Shown here: positions 33,373 to 42,218 of the stretch, in pieces
Layout: each line of letters opens with the position of its first letter
How positions within the stretch are numbered: the stretch's first letter is position 1
Source: Yarrowia lipolytica
Taxonomy: Eukaryota > Ascomycota > Dipodascomycetes > Dipodascales
Assembly: GCF_001761485.1 (NCBI RefSeq)
Contig: NC_090771.1
Location: forward strand, 2,914,001 to 2,978,000
Length of the DNA: 64,000 bases
Direction of reading: 5' to 3'
Position numbers and translations under genes: made by a program
The notes under the pieces: generated by a model
What the model saw: only the letters and a program-made list of their open reading frames with translations
What the model was told of the DNA's origin: nothing
Databases searched by the model: none

Positions 33373-34329
33373 TCAAATTTTGGCCTGGTTCTTGGTCCAG
33401 ATTGCTCGACCGGCTCGGGATCCGTTGGGTCGACCGAGCTCCTTGGAAATCCACTCGCCAGTTTCAGCCAGTAGATCCAGGTTGACACCAGTGTCGTAGC
33501 CACTTCCATGCAGGGCATAGACCACATCTTCAGTGGCAACATTGCCAGTAGCTCCCTTTGCGTAGGGACAGCCTCCAAGACCAGCTACAGAGGCGTCAAC
33601 CACACGAACCCCCATATCGACTGCCTTCATGACGTTGGCAACACCCTGGCCGTAAGTGTCGTGGGCGTGAATAGCCAGCATCTCAGCGGGCACCCGTCGC
33701 ATCACCTGATCCAACATCATCTCAATGGTTCCGGGAGTTCCAACACCGATAGTGTCACCTAGAGATACCTCGTAACATCCCAGATCAATGAGTCTCTGAG
33801 CTAGCTCTGCCACACGTGCGGGTTCTGTGGGACCGTCATAGGGACATCCAATGACGGTAGACAGGTAGCCTCGGACCTTGACTGGGTGGCCAGCGTTACG
33901 GGCCAGTTTCAGAACTTCCTCGAATCGCTCAAAGCTCTCATCAACAGTGCAGTTTGTATTCTTTTTAGCGAAGCCATCGGAAGAAGCAGCAAAGATGGCC
34001 ACCTCCTTGGCTCCGAGCTCCAATGCCTTCTGCATGCCCTTGGCATTAGGGGTCAGCACTGGGAAGTCGACAGTGGTTCCTCCATGGGTCTGGTTGCAGT
34101 GTTTCAGAATGGCTTCATTATCTGCCATGGCAGGGACCCACTTGGGCGACACAAACGAGGTCACCTCCACAGTCTGAAGGCCGGTAGCTACCAGCCGGTC
34201 AATCAGAGAAGTCTTAGTTTCGGTGGAAGGGATCTTCTTTTCGTTTTGAAGACCGTCTCGAGGCGCAACCTCGACGATTCGAACAAACGCGTTGGAGTGG
34301 TGCTGGAGACGGGCAAGTGTTCTTCGCAT
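33373..34329 (-). CDS. Hydroxymethylglutaryl-CoA lyase
   Basis: The 318-residue enzyme splits HMG-CoA into acetyl-CoA and acetoacetate, the last step of leucine breakdown. Catalytic residues of the DRE-TIM family are visible: R24-D25 in PRDGLQNE, the metal ligands in HAHDTYGQG (221-229), and the reactive C254 in the lyase signature GLGGCPYAKGATGN. The short N-terminus (MRRTLARLQHHSN) is basic and could be a mitochondrial presequence. The protein ends AKI, a variant of the peroxisomal PTS1 signal; the animal enzyme ends CKL and is dual-targeted. S. cerevisiae lacks the leucine-degradation route, so this marks a yeast with wider amino-acid catabolism. It converges on CTK1 with about 200 bp between stops. 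Confidence 0.95.
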   Translation of the reverse strand: MRRTLARLQHHSNAFVRIVEVAPRDGLQNEKKIPSTETKTSLIDRLVATGLQTVEVTSFVSPKWVPAMADNEAILKHCNQTHGGTTVDFPVLTPNAKGMQKALELGAKEVAIFAASSDGFAKKNTNCTVDESFERFEEVLKLARNAGHPVKVRGYLSTVIGCPYDGPTEPARVAELAQRLIDLGCYEVSLGDTIGVGTPGTIEMMLDQVMRRVPAEMLAIHAHDTYGQGVANVMKAVDMGVRVVDASVAGLGGCPYAKGATGNVATEDVVYALHGSGYDTGVNLDLLAETGEWISKELGRPNGSRAGRAIWTKNQAKI

Positions 34330-34729
34330 TGTGTGTTTAGCAGTCGTTAGGATCGATAGTCTGAATCATCTTGCAAACAGGATCGGCTATCGAATTTATA
34401 CTTTGAATTCTGTGGGTCACCTTCGGCGCACTGTCGGAGTATGTGAAGTGTCGCTGGGTCCGGAACCTTATTCGACTGCTCTCTATAATGAAGCAAGCAG
34501 ATACACTGATATCTGGAGAGCGCAAGCCATTATTATATATTTACCGTACAAAAGTCGGCTTTATGAAGGTTCTAGAACAGTCTTGTCTCGGCTAGGCAGA
34601 ACCCAGGCTGCAAAACAGCCAGTATTAGTGAGTACAAACTGTACGAGTAAATACAATAACCGCCTGCACGTGCTGTATTTTGCTCAGTCGTCTATTAAAT
34701 GATAATTTACAATGCATTTATAACACCTT
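34330..34729. promoter_or_regulatory. Tandem intergenic region, HMG-CoA lyase promoter
   Basis: This 400-bp region lies between the 5' end of the lyase gene and the 3' end of the helicase gene, both on the minus strand. Only short motifs are seen, including GTACGAGTA near 34642. Confidence 0.5.
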
Positions 34730-36553
34730 CTAAACCTCCTCCTCCAGCTTGGCAAGAGCCTCCTGGTATCCGTCGTTATGGGAACTGTTGATATGAGTGG
34801 CATCCACCTCCTGGGTTCGACCCACAAACTCGCCAATCTCCCGGAACCACTTGGCTTCTCCAGAGCCAGTGAGGAAGGTGTATGCGTTACCTTCTCTGCC
34901 TGCTCGGGCAGTTCGACCCACTCGATGCACATACTCTCGCTTTCCACTAGGGATATCGTAGTTGATCACATTATCCACCACGAAATCGATACCTCGAGAA
35001 ACCAAATCGGTACAGACCAGAAAGTCGATCTTGCCATCAATAAACTGCTTCATGGACCGTCGTCGGTGCACAGAAGAAGTCTCGGCAGAAACAGCCGCTA
35101 TCTTCCAATCCTTGTGGAAAATGTCCGCGTCCATAATCTCCATCATGCGAGCCACACGAGCAGCAGTTTCGGAACTCTTAGTGAACACCACGCCTCTGTT
35201 GATATCTCTCTGCACTAGCAGCTCGCACAGCATAAGAGGCTTCTCGGCAGCAGACACGTGGGTGACAATCTCTGTAAGACTCTTGGGAATAGAGTAGCTG
35301 TCAGAACTACCAATGACAAAAACGCCAGGATTGTGGATGTCCATGGATGCAATGTGTTCGGGGTTGGCTGTGAGGGTGGCTGAGAAAATAAGTGTTTGCA
35401 TGTTTCGAACGTAGTGCTCAGTGAGGTTGGTCTTACCAGCCTGGGCCCGCTGCTGGTTGTTCTGCAACACAGAGGCCCAGTCGTAGTAGTCCTGGCCAAG
35501 CAGACGATCGGCCTCGTCAACCACCAGAAATTCGATGTAAGAGAAGAGCTCGGGGTTCTCCTTCACTTGCTCCACAAGTCGACCAGGGGCTGCCACAACG
35601 ATATCGGCAGTCTCCAGAACAGCCCGTTCACGTTTGGTGCTTCGGTCGTTTCGAAGAGCCACAACAGACAAAGAAGATCCCTTGGATAGGTTTTCAAGCA
35701 CGTCTCGGACTTGCATGACCAGGGGCTTTGTAGGGAGTACAACCACAGCTCTGATTCGAGGAACAATACGGTCTCGGAGCTTCTCGATAATGGGGATTCC
35801 GTAAGTGGCGGTCTTACCGGAACCGGTGGATGCAGAAACAAGAAGATCGGGCTTTCGATCGGGGGCAAGGAGCTTTTGCTGGGCCAGAAGCCAAGGAATG
35901 ACTGCCTTCTGCACAGAAAATGCCTTTGTGTATCCTAAAGTGTCCAGGTTCTTCATCATATTTTTGCTCAGATCAAACTCATCAAATGATCCAACATCGT
36001 CAATTTCCACATAAGTAGCATTTCGCAAAATGGGCTGTGTCTGAAGTTGGGTCTTTCGAGAGATGGTTGCACTCTCATCGGGTTTATCCTCATAGATTTC
36101 AGTCTGGGGAAGCTCCTCGAAGCCCTTAGCTCGAATGGTTCCCTTAGCAAGCTTGATTTTGTTGTTGCCAGAAATCTTGATAGGCGCCAGATCATCTTCA
36201 CTATCAGAGTCCTCCTCGCCCATATGCTGTTCTCGCTTTCGCTTTCGCTCTAGAGCCTTTTCCTCCGCTCGCTTGGCCAGGTTGGCGGCTTCCTGCTTCT
36301 TCTTTCGCTTCTGGTCGGCTGTAAGGTTCTCATCTTCGCTCTCCTCCTCGTCCTTGACCTCCACGGGCTTCTTGGCCTCCTCAGCCTCATCCATGGAGTC
36401 GTCCCCAGACTCCTCCTCATATTCCACCTCAGAGTGCTCGTCAGCATTGGTTTCAGGCTTGCTTTCCTCCTCCTCGTGTTTGACCTTCTTGAATGGTACA
36501 GGCGACGCCTGTCCGCCCTGGGTAGGGTCAAATCGACGAACTCCAGTGAACAT
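34730..36553 (-). CDS. DBP6: DEAD-box RNA helicase, Dbp6 type
   Basis: The 607-residue protein has an acidic/basic N-terminal ~180 residues rich in Glu and Lys, then two RecA domains. Motifs in order are: Walker A ASTGSGKT (241-248), motif Ia VLPTKPLVMQV, motif Ib APGRL, DEAD at 346-349, SAT at 391-393, motif V TDLVSRGID, and motif VI HRVGRTAR (543-550). The VLPTKPLV and YPIQ-less Q region (KAFSVQKAVIP) fit the Dbp6/DDX51 subfamily, which remodels early 60S precursors in the nucleolus. The acidic N-terminus matches that role. It diverges from the uS19m gene with 147 bp between starts. Other nucleolar DEAD-box proteins are possible but fit less well. Confidence 0.87.
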   Translation of the reverse strand: MFTGVRRFDPTQGGQASPVPFKKVKHEEEESKPETNADEHSEVEYEEESGDDSMDEAEEAKKPVEVKDEEESEDENLTADQKRKKKQEAANLAKRAEEKALERKRKREQHMGEEDSDSEDDLAPIKISGNNKIKLAKGTIRAKGFEELPQTEIYEDKPDESATISRKTQLQTQPILRNATYVEIDDVGSFDEFDLSKNMMKNLDTLGYTKAFSVQKAVIPWLLAQQKLLAPDRKPDLLVSASTGSGKTATYGIPIIEKLRDRIVPRIRAVVVLPTKPLVMQVRDVLENLSKGSSLSVVALRNDRSTKRERAVLETADIVVAAPGRLVEQVKENPELFSYIEFLVVDEADRLLGQDYYDWASVLQNNQQRAQAGKTNLTEHYVRNMQTLIFSATLTANPEHIASMDIHNPGVFVIGSSDSYSIPKSLTEIVTHVSAAEKPLMLCELLVQRDINRGVVFTKSSETAARVARMMEIMDADIFHKDWKIAAVSAETSSVHRRRSMKQFIDGKIDFLVCTDLVSRGIDFVVDNVINYDIPSGKREYVHRVGRTARAGREGNAYTFLTGSGEAKWFREIGEFVGRTQEVDATHINSSHNDGYQEALAKLEEEV

Positions 36554-36700
36554 GGTGATGTGTGTTTCGTGGTGTGCTGCAGGCTCGAAATAAATTTATT
36601 TGTATGTAGGCCTAAGATTTTCATGCACGAGTATCAAATAGAGTTTAGGTGTAGTAAGCGTTTTTACATCACCCTTTTTGCACTTCAGACCACTCCGAAA

Positions 36701-37290
36701 ATGCTGCCAACACGGGTTCTTTGTCGTTCCGCCTGGAAATGTGAGTATTTCATTTGGTGAACCGAGTGCAGGGAAGAAGATTTTTGCCACTCGTTTTCAC
36801 CATACTCGCGTGATTCGCCTGTACTTCGTTGCAATACGAGTGACACCACAGGCACAAAGGTATTGGCGATTGTCAAACCGGAAATTGATTGGTTGGACCG
36901 GGTGATAACACGGGCCAGTCAGGTTGTTGCCTCTCGATTCGTCGTCAGAACACCTCTCAGCTCTCGCGACTACGCACAGAATCTGCTAGTTGTTCTCCAT
37001 TGACCAGATCAACACATCGCCAAATCAAGACATGACACACATCCTCCAAAGCTAACACAGGCCCTCACATTGTCCCTATCGACCTGAAGCCATGGGCTAC
37101 AAAGAAGCAGCCTATCCAGACCGATAAGCGAGCCGCAACCATCATCCCCCAGTTTGTTGGTGTGACCTTCCACGTCCACAACGGTAAGGAGTACGTTCCT
37201 GTCAACGTCACCCAGGATATGGTCGGAACCAAGCTTGGCGAGTACGCTTACACTCGAAAGCCCTTCCGATACCGACAGACCAAGAACTAA
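36701..37290 (+). CDS. RSM19: Mitochondrial ribosomal protein uS19m, one intron
   Basis: Exons 36701-36740 and 37061-37290 encode 89 residues (yeast Rsm19 has 91). The first exon gives [13 protein letters not shown]. The second gives the S19 core, including [37 protein letters not shown] and [14 protein letters not shown]. uS19 sits in the small-subunit head near the A site of the mitochondrial ribosome. At the junction the codon is TGC, so the near-universal W-K-G-P becomes W-K-C-P; the donor is also preceded by T rather than the usual G. The unspliced frame is too short to find by simple open-frame search. It shares a 147-bp divergent promoter with DBP6. Confidence 0.9.
36741..37060 (+). 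other. Intron of RSM19
   Basis: The donor is GTGAGT and the acceptor is GCTAACACAG, giving 320 bases. It joins a 40-nt first exon to the S19 core in frame. Confidence 0.88.
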
Positions 37291-37661
37291 TTTGTATATA
37301 GCCAAGATTCATGCCTCAGAAGCTGTACATACTGTACTGTAGCTTTACAGTGCCTGAAGAGCCACCTGACTTCACCTACAAGTAGCTATTCACATGGTGA
37401 TACGCTAAAGTCTTTGTATCTATCCATAGATACAGCGACTTTTTCCACCCAATACGTAAGATGGGAATTTTGAGCCAGGATAATAAATCTCGCATCTTGG
37501 CTCTAAGAGTAATTGAACTTTTAGTTAGATTTTTAGTTGATACCGTAAAACATTAGTGGAACTTATCGGTGGGGGTAGTATGTACACTACACATCCACTG
37601 AATACTCGTGCTACATTCTTCAAGTCACATTGCCAAAGTTACTGTTTATAAATATACATGC
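37291..37661. other. Convergent intergenic region RSM19 / PTC6
   Basis: This 371-bp stretch is the 3' flank of both genes, with TACTGTAGC near 37334 and an AT-rich part. No gene is seen. Confidence 0.5.
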
Positions 37662-38852
37662 CTACATTCGATTTCCACGGGAGTCGACATTTTTGAGTCG
37701 GTATTCTCGTAGCTCGCCGGTTCGGTCCACCTGCGAGCCATTGCCCCATCCTCTTAGACGGATAACCATGCAAGTGGCATTGTCCGAGCCACCCAAAGCC
37801 GCTGCGTACTCAACCACCTCCTGGGCAGCCTGCTGTGGCGATCCTCGTCCAGAACCGCTACTGTTGGCGGTAATGGTTACCAGGTCCACGATCTCTTGAT
37901 CAGACACGTCGCCAGAAACTCCGTCGGAAACCAGCACCAGGAACTGTTCGTCCTGGAGTGCAACCTCTCGCACGTCGGGCTCGGCACTCACACCCTTGGC
38001 CTTCATAAGTGTGTCTCCAAAGGCTCGGGTGTTGGCAAAGACACCGAACCGCTCCTCGCCGAAGGAGTCCATGAAGAATGAAGATGCAAATCGACGCAGA
38101 CGATCGGCCTCGGTGGGAGCGCTGGGATGGTGGTCGATGGTAAGAGGTGTGGCCTCTCCTTTGGCATCACAGATGATGCATCGAGTGTCTCCGACATGGG
38201 CCACTACTAGAGAGAGGTCGTTCTCTGGGTCAAACATGTTATCCTCAGCCCCCGGCGGTAGGGGACCGGCCTCTGAATGGGCCACATGGCGACAATACAA
38301 GAACACCGATGTGCATGTACTTCCTCCTTTACCTTCAAAATCGTAGTCGGCCTCCAGGAACGCCAACGGTAGTCGTAACTGGAAGTCGTCGTAGGGGCTC
38401 ATTCTACCCCGGTATTTGTCCATCTGCTTCCATCGGCGCCAGTAGCCTCCAAACCGCTCCTTGTACTTGGTGGTAATGTCGTCGGCGTCGTTGAGGTCAG
38501 CCTTCTCGACATAGGTGGCCAGTTTGTCCTTAAGAAACTCGGAGCACTCGTCGGATCCGTGGCCATCGTAGACGGCAAAGTTGAAGACCTGACGCTCGGC
38601 AGACATGCCCTTTCGCAGAGATCGAGGCGCAAAAGTGCTGCCTCGAGGTAGTTTCAATACGGAGGCGCTGTAGCGGTCTTCGTTGTAGGGTCTGTTGACT
38701 CGGCTTGTGTAGTGTCCAATGAAGCCCGGAAGCGAAAGCAGGTTTATGCGGCCCGCCACGTCGCCCTGGCGATAGTGAAAGTAGTTGCTGACGTGTCTCG
38801 AGAATATACGGGGCAATGGCGCCCCAATTGTGGCTCCTCGTCGAGGCACCAT
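37662..38852 (-). CDS. PTC6: Mitochondrial PP2C-type protein phosphatase
   Basis: The 396-residue protein is a metal-dependent Ser/Thr phosphatase. Its N-terminal ~30 residues are Arg-rich without acids (MVPRRGATIG...RIFSRHVSNY), which suggests a mitochondrial presequence. PP2C motifs are: RPYNEDR (54-60), VYDGHG with metal Asp96, HVGDTRC, RAFGD, LVSDGVSG and the closing GGSDNATCMVI. The GHYTSRVNRPYNEDRYS start and the spacing are typical of fungal Ptc6/Aup1. In yeast this protein acts in the mitochondrial matrix or intermembrane space on pyruvate dehydrogenase and affects mitophagy. Ptc5 and Ptc7 are the alternative mitochondrial PP2Cs. It starts at the first ATG. Confidence 0.87.
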   Translation of the reverse strand: MVPRRGATIGAPLPRIFSRHVSNYFHYRQGDVAGRINLLSLPGFIGHYTSRVNRPYNEDRYSASVLKLPRGSTFAPRSLRKGMSAERQVFNFAVYDGHGSDECSEFLKDKLATYVEKADLNDADDITTKYKERFGGYWRRWKQMDKYRGRMSPYDDFQLRLPLAFLEADYDFEGKGGSTCTSVFLYCRHVAHSEAGPLPPGAEDNMFDPENDLSLVVAHVGDTRCIICDAKGEATPLTIDHHPSAPTEADRLRRFASSFFMDSFGEERFGVFANTRAFGDTLMKAKGVSAEPDVREVALQDEQFLVLVSDGVSGDVSDQEIVDLVTITANSSGSGRGSPQQAAQEVVEYAAALGGSDNATCMVIRLRGWGNGSQVDRTGELREYRLKNVDSRGNRM

Positions 38853-39481
38853 TGTATGGATAGATGTTTAGGACAGGTCCCAACGAAGTTAAACAATCCC
38901 CGCATGGGCCAAGACGGAGGTGAAACCCTCAATATTAGCAAGCCTTAGGGGGTACATGGGGTCTTGTTGGGCGGGGCAAAAGGGTTTTTGAGCGGTATTT
39001 CTGTCCACTATGAAGTGAAGCCGTCATATCCCCCTGGTTACATCCCCTCGTGTAGCTATAGCTGTGTACTTGATATATGTTCCTGCACATTTTTCCGACA
39101 TTAACAGCAAACCATATCCTCAAATTTGTATGACAAGCAACGGATAAACCCAACCTCCATGCCCACACGTTGAGTCAACTGAGTCACGCTTACAGAGCTC
39201 CACGAAAATGAACCCATGGAGCTGACTAATGAAAAATGGCTTAACTTTGGGGCTGTCATAACCACCAAACATTGGACAGGAGGGAGAAAAAAAATACATC
39301 TATTGACTAAAACATGCGAAAACCGCTGACCCACAAGCGTCACGCATACATATGTTATATTTAATGTTTAGTCGCGTGAGGGTGGATCAGCTCATCTCGG
39401 CCCTTGGATCCTCCTTCAAGACTCCAGTTCTAAAGTCCTCCAGCATCGCGTAATGCATTAATACGAACGCCGAGTATCACT
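38853..39481. promoter_or_regulatory. Tandem intergenic region, PTC6 promoter / UBC9 3' flank
   Basis: This 629-bp region lies between two minus-strand genes. Open frames in it are short and unsupported. Confidence 0.5.
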
Positions 39482-40017
39482 CTAAGCAGCGTACTTTTTG
39501 ACCTGCTCGGCCACCCGCTTATCGTACTCCTCCTTGTTCTTCTGGAAGGCGGCAAATGCATCGTTCTGGGCGGGAGAGTGGGGGTTGGGGTTGTTCATGA
39601 GCTCCTGGATACCCATGACAATCTCAGACAGCGTGATGGAAGGTCGCCAGTCCTCCTCCTCGTTCAGAATTGACAGACAGACGGTGCCCGAGGGGTAGAC
39701 GTTGGGGTGATAGAACCCAGCATCAAATCGGCATCGTGGGGGTTTGGTCGGGTAGTCTTTGGGGAAGGTGATGAGCATGGGGTATGTGGCACCGGCCCAG
39801 GCGGTTCCTTCCTTTCCGGGGATGCCGGCGTTCCAGTTAGTGAGATCCAGGTTTCCGTTCTGGTCCTTGGCGGGCTTAGCAAAGAAGCCAAACGGATGTG
39901 ACTTTCGCCAGGTTTTCCTGAGTTAGTTAAAACGGGGCGTCTAGGTGAATAAAGATTGGTCTTTGTAACTCACCGCTCTTCCATGAGTCGCTTCTGCATC
40001 AACGAGTCTTCCGACAT
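39482..40017 (-). CDS. UBC9: SUMO-conjugating enzyme Ubc9, one intron
   Basis: Exon 1 (40017-39974) and exon 2 (39917-39482) give a 159-residue E2, matching the family length. The protein starts MSEDSLMQKRLMEERKTWRK, followed by HPFGFFAKP, the DLTNWNAGIPGKEGT segment typical of Ubc9, and the HPN triad (85-87). The catalytic Cys95 is in GTVCLSIL, and WRPSIT follows. These features separate Ubc9 from ubiquitin E2s. It accepts SUMO from the Aos1-Uba2 E1 and transfers it to nuclear targets. The start inside exon 1 is 14 codons before the intron. It diverges from PEX19 over 0.8 kb. Confidence 0.96.
39918..39973 (-). other. Intron of UBC9
   Basis: On the minus strand the donor is GTGAGT and the acceptor is AACTAACTCAG, giving 56 bases. 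Its removal joins GAG-CG to G-AAA, restoring the conserved EERKTWRK. Confidence 0.93.
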
Positions 40018-40815
40018 TTTTGCTGGTTGTGTCTTGTGTGTGGTGTGTGTGGAGAATGCGATGTGATGATGTCTCCTAAAGAGGTTTTGTTTGTGGCCGA
40101 CTATCTCCATAGTAACGTAGCTAACTTTCAGCACTCGGTTCGAGTCCTATGTGGGTATGGAAGTGAGGTGTTTTTATTATTCACGTGGGAGAGTCCAATC
40201 ATAGAATTATTTACTTCATTTGGCGTATATTCTACGGAAAACCTACGCCCAAGATATTTGTTGGTGGTTTGGCTGGATTACTGACTTTCAATATTACTAA
40301 GCGTCAAGCCTCTCCCAGAAGGATCTACACCTATCAGAGCTCATTTAATGAAGATGTGGAACAAGTACGAGTACAAAAAATTGTCCTAACTAAGAGACCT
40401 TCTTGAAGCATCTTTTTCATTCATGATCCTTTGCATTCCGAGACCCCCTTGTTCCAAAGACACAAATTTGCACACTCAAGGGCCCTCTTTCTACAGCGAG
40501 ACAGCTTGACTGACACTTGCCCCACGCCCCTAACCCGTACCCCACACACACGTTTGTGCCAAAAAATAGAAGCCAGAAGAGGAGGAAGTGGAGGAAGAAT
40601 TTTCCATTGAATATTCCGTGGTATTAATTACCACTACTTCATTAATTACACCTGTCTCACCTCCTTGGTCCAAATCTAACCACTCAGACGGCTGATGATC
40701 ATAGACTCCCCCTGCACACCCCACCTTGTGAAAGAAACTAAGTTGACCAACACCTTGATTTCCATCGTGTTCGCTTCTTAACCACACCCCCACACAGTTC
40801 ACACCCACAAAAACA
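40018..40815. promoter_or_regulatory. Divergent intergenic region UBC9 / PEX19
   Basis: This shared 798-bp upstream region includes AAGTACGAGTAC near 40363 and a long C/A-rich leader just before the PEX19 ATG. No gene is seen. Confidence 0.5.
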
Positions 40816-41790
40816 ATGTCACACGAAGAAGATCTTGATGACCTCGATGACTTTCTCGACGAGTTCGACGAGCAGGTGCTGAGCAAGCCTCCTGGAGCTC
40901 AGAAGGATGCTACCCCTACTACATCTACTGCTCCTACCACTGCCGAGGCTAAGCCTGATGCCACTAAGAAGAGCACCGAAACTTCCGGGACCGATTCAAA
41001 GACTGAGGGAGCCGATACTGCTGACAAGAATGCGGCCACTGACTCTGCGGAGGCCGGTGCGGAGAAGGTTTCTCTGCCCAACCTCGAGGATCAGCTCGCT
41101 GGGCTCAAGATGGACGACTTCCTTAAGGACATCGAGGCAGACCCCGAGTCCAAGGCCCAGTTTGAGTCTCTGCTCAAGGAGATCAACAACGTTACCAGCG
41201 CCACCGCATCCGAAAAGGCCCAGCAGCCCAAGTCATTCAAAGAGACCATTTCCGCCACTGCTGACCGTTTGAACCAGAGTAACCAGGAGATGGGGGACAT
41301 GCCCCTTGGTGACGACATGCTCGCTGGCCTCATGGAGCAGCTGTCGGGTGCTGGAGGCTTTGGAGAGGGCGGGGAAGGCGACTTTGGAGATATGTTAGGA
41401 GGAATCATGCGTCAGCTGGCCTCCAAGGAGGTTCTGTACCAGCCGTTGAAGGAGATGCACGACAACTACCCTAAGTGGTGGGACGAGCACGGATCCAAGG
41501 TGACCGAGGAGAAGGAGCGAGACCGACTTAAGCTGCAGCAGGACATTGTTGGCAAAATCTGTGCCAAGTTTGAGGACCCCTCTTACTCTGACGACTCCGA
41601 AGCCGACCGAGCCGTCATCACCCAGCTGATGGACGAGATGCAGGAGACCGGTGCTCCTCCGGATGAGATCATGTCCAATGTTGCCGACGGTAGCATTCCT
41701 GGCGGTCTCGATGGTCTTGGACTGGGAGGTCTTGGTGGCGGTAAGATGCCCGAGATGCCCGAGAACATGCCCGAGTGCAACCAGCAGTAA
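40816..41790 (+). CDS. PEX19: Peroxisomal membrane-protein receptor Pex19
   Basis: The 324-residue protein begins with the acidic Pex3-binding region (EEDLDDLDDFLDEF, residues 4-17). An Ala/Thr/Lys-rich disordered part runs to about residue 85. The conserved EDQLAGLKMDDFLKDI segment and the C-terminal cargo-binding helices (MRQLASKEVLYQPLKEM, YPKWWDEH) follow. It ends CNQQ (321-324), a farnesylation box, as in other Pex19 proteins. Pex19 chaperones newly made peroxisomal membrane proteins in the cytosol and docks on Pex3. It is intronless, and the start is the first ATG in ACA ATG context. Confidence 0.96.
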   Translation: MSHEEDLDDLDDFLDEFDEQVLSKPPGAQKDATPTTSTAPTTAEAKPDATKKSTETSGTDSKTEGADTADKNAATDSAEAGAEKVSLPNLEDQLAGLKMDDFLKDIEADPESKAQFESLLKEINNVTSATASEKAQQPKSFKETISATADRLNQSNQEMGDMPLGDDMLAGLMEQLSGAGGFGEGGEGDFGDMLGGIMRQLASKEVLYQPLKEMHDNYPKWWDEHGSKVTEEKERDRLKLQQDIVGKICAKFEDPSYSDDSEADRAVITQLMDEMQETGAPPDEIMSNVADGSIPGGLDGLGLGGLGGGKMPEMPENMPECNQQ

Positions 41791-42218
41791 GTGATAGATT
41801 ATATAGGCGAGTGATGAAGGACACGAGACTGAGTCGTCTCAATTGATGTTTATATTTTATATCTACTGTAGCAACGAGACCGAAATGATTGTACCAGCAA
41901 CGGTACACTAAGACAGTAGCCGCCTTGTTTAAGTAATAGGCTCACCGTTTTCTAATTAAGCAGAACAATATTTATTGTGCACACGAAGAAGTACAGTAGT
42001 GTGGGTGTGTAAATGTGTGTTGCTTCAGAGGTAAAGCCAATCCTCCGACAATAGCCAATATCTTCATTGTATCTGCCCTTTCAACTTCAAGCGCTGTGTT
42101 CACAGACTCATATGATAATATCTTGTGTGTCTCTTTGCCATGCCGTAGACACAACTCAAATGTCCCACTACACCCAGATACGTTATCAACCTTAGCTTCG
42201 TATAATCACGACGACACC
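41791..42218. promoter_or_regulatory. Intergenic region PEX19 / VAC14
   Basis: This 428-bp region holds the PEX19 3' flank and the VAC14 promoter. It has TACTGTAGC near 41864. No gene is seen. Confidence 0.5.

Noticed and set aside
40060-40160. tRNA-like B box (GGTTCGAGTCC) near 40138
   Set aside because: The flanking bases do not form a T stem, and no A box or cloverleaf is present.
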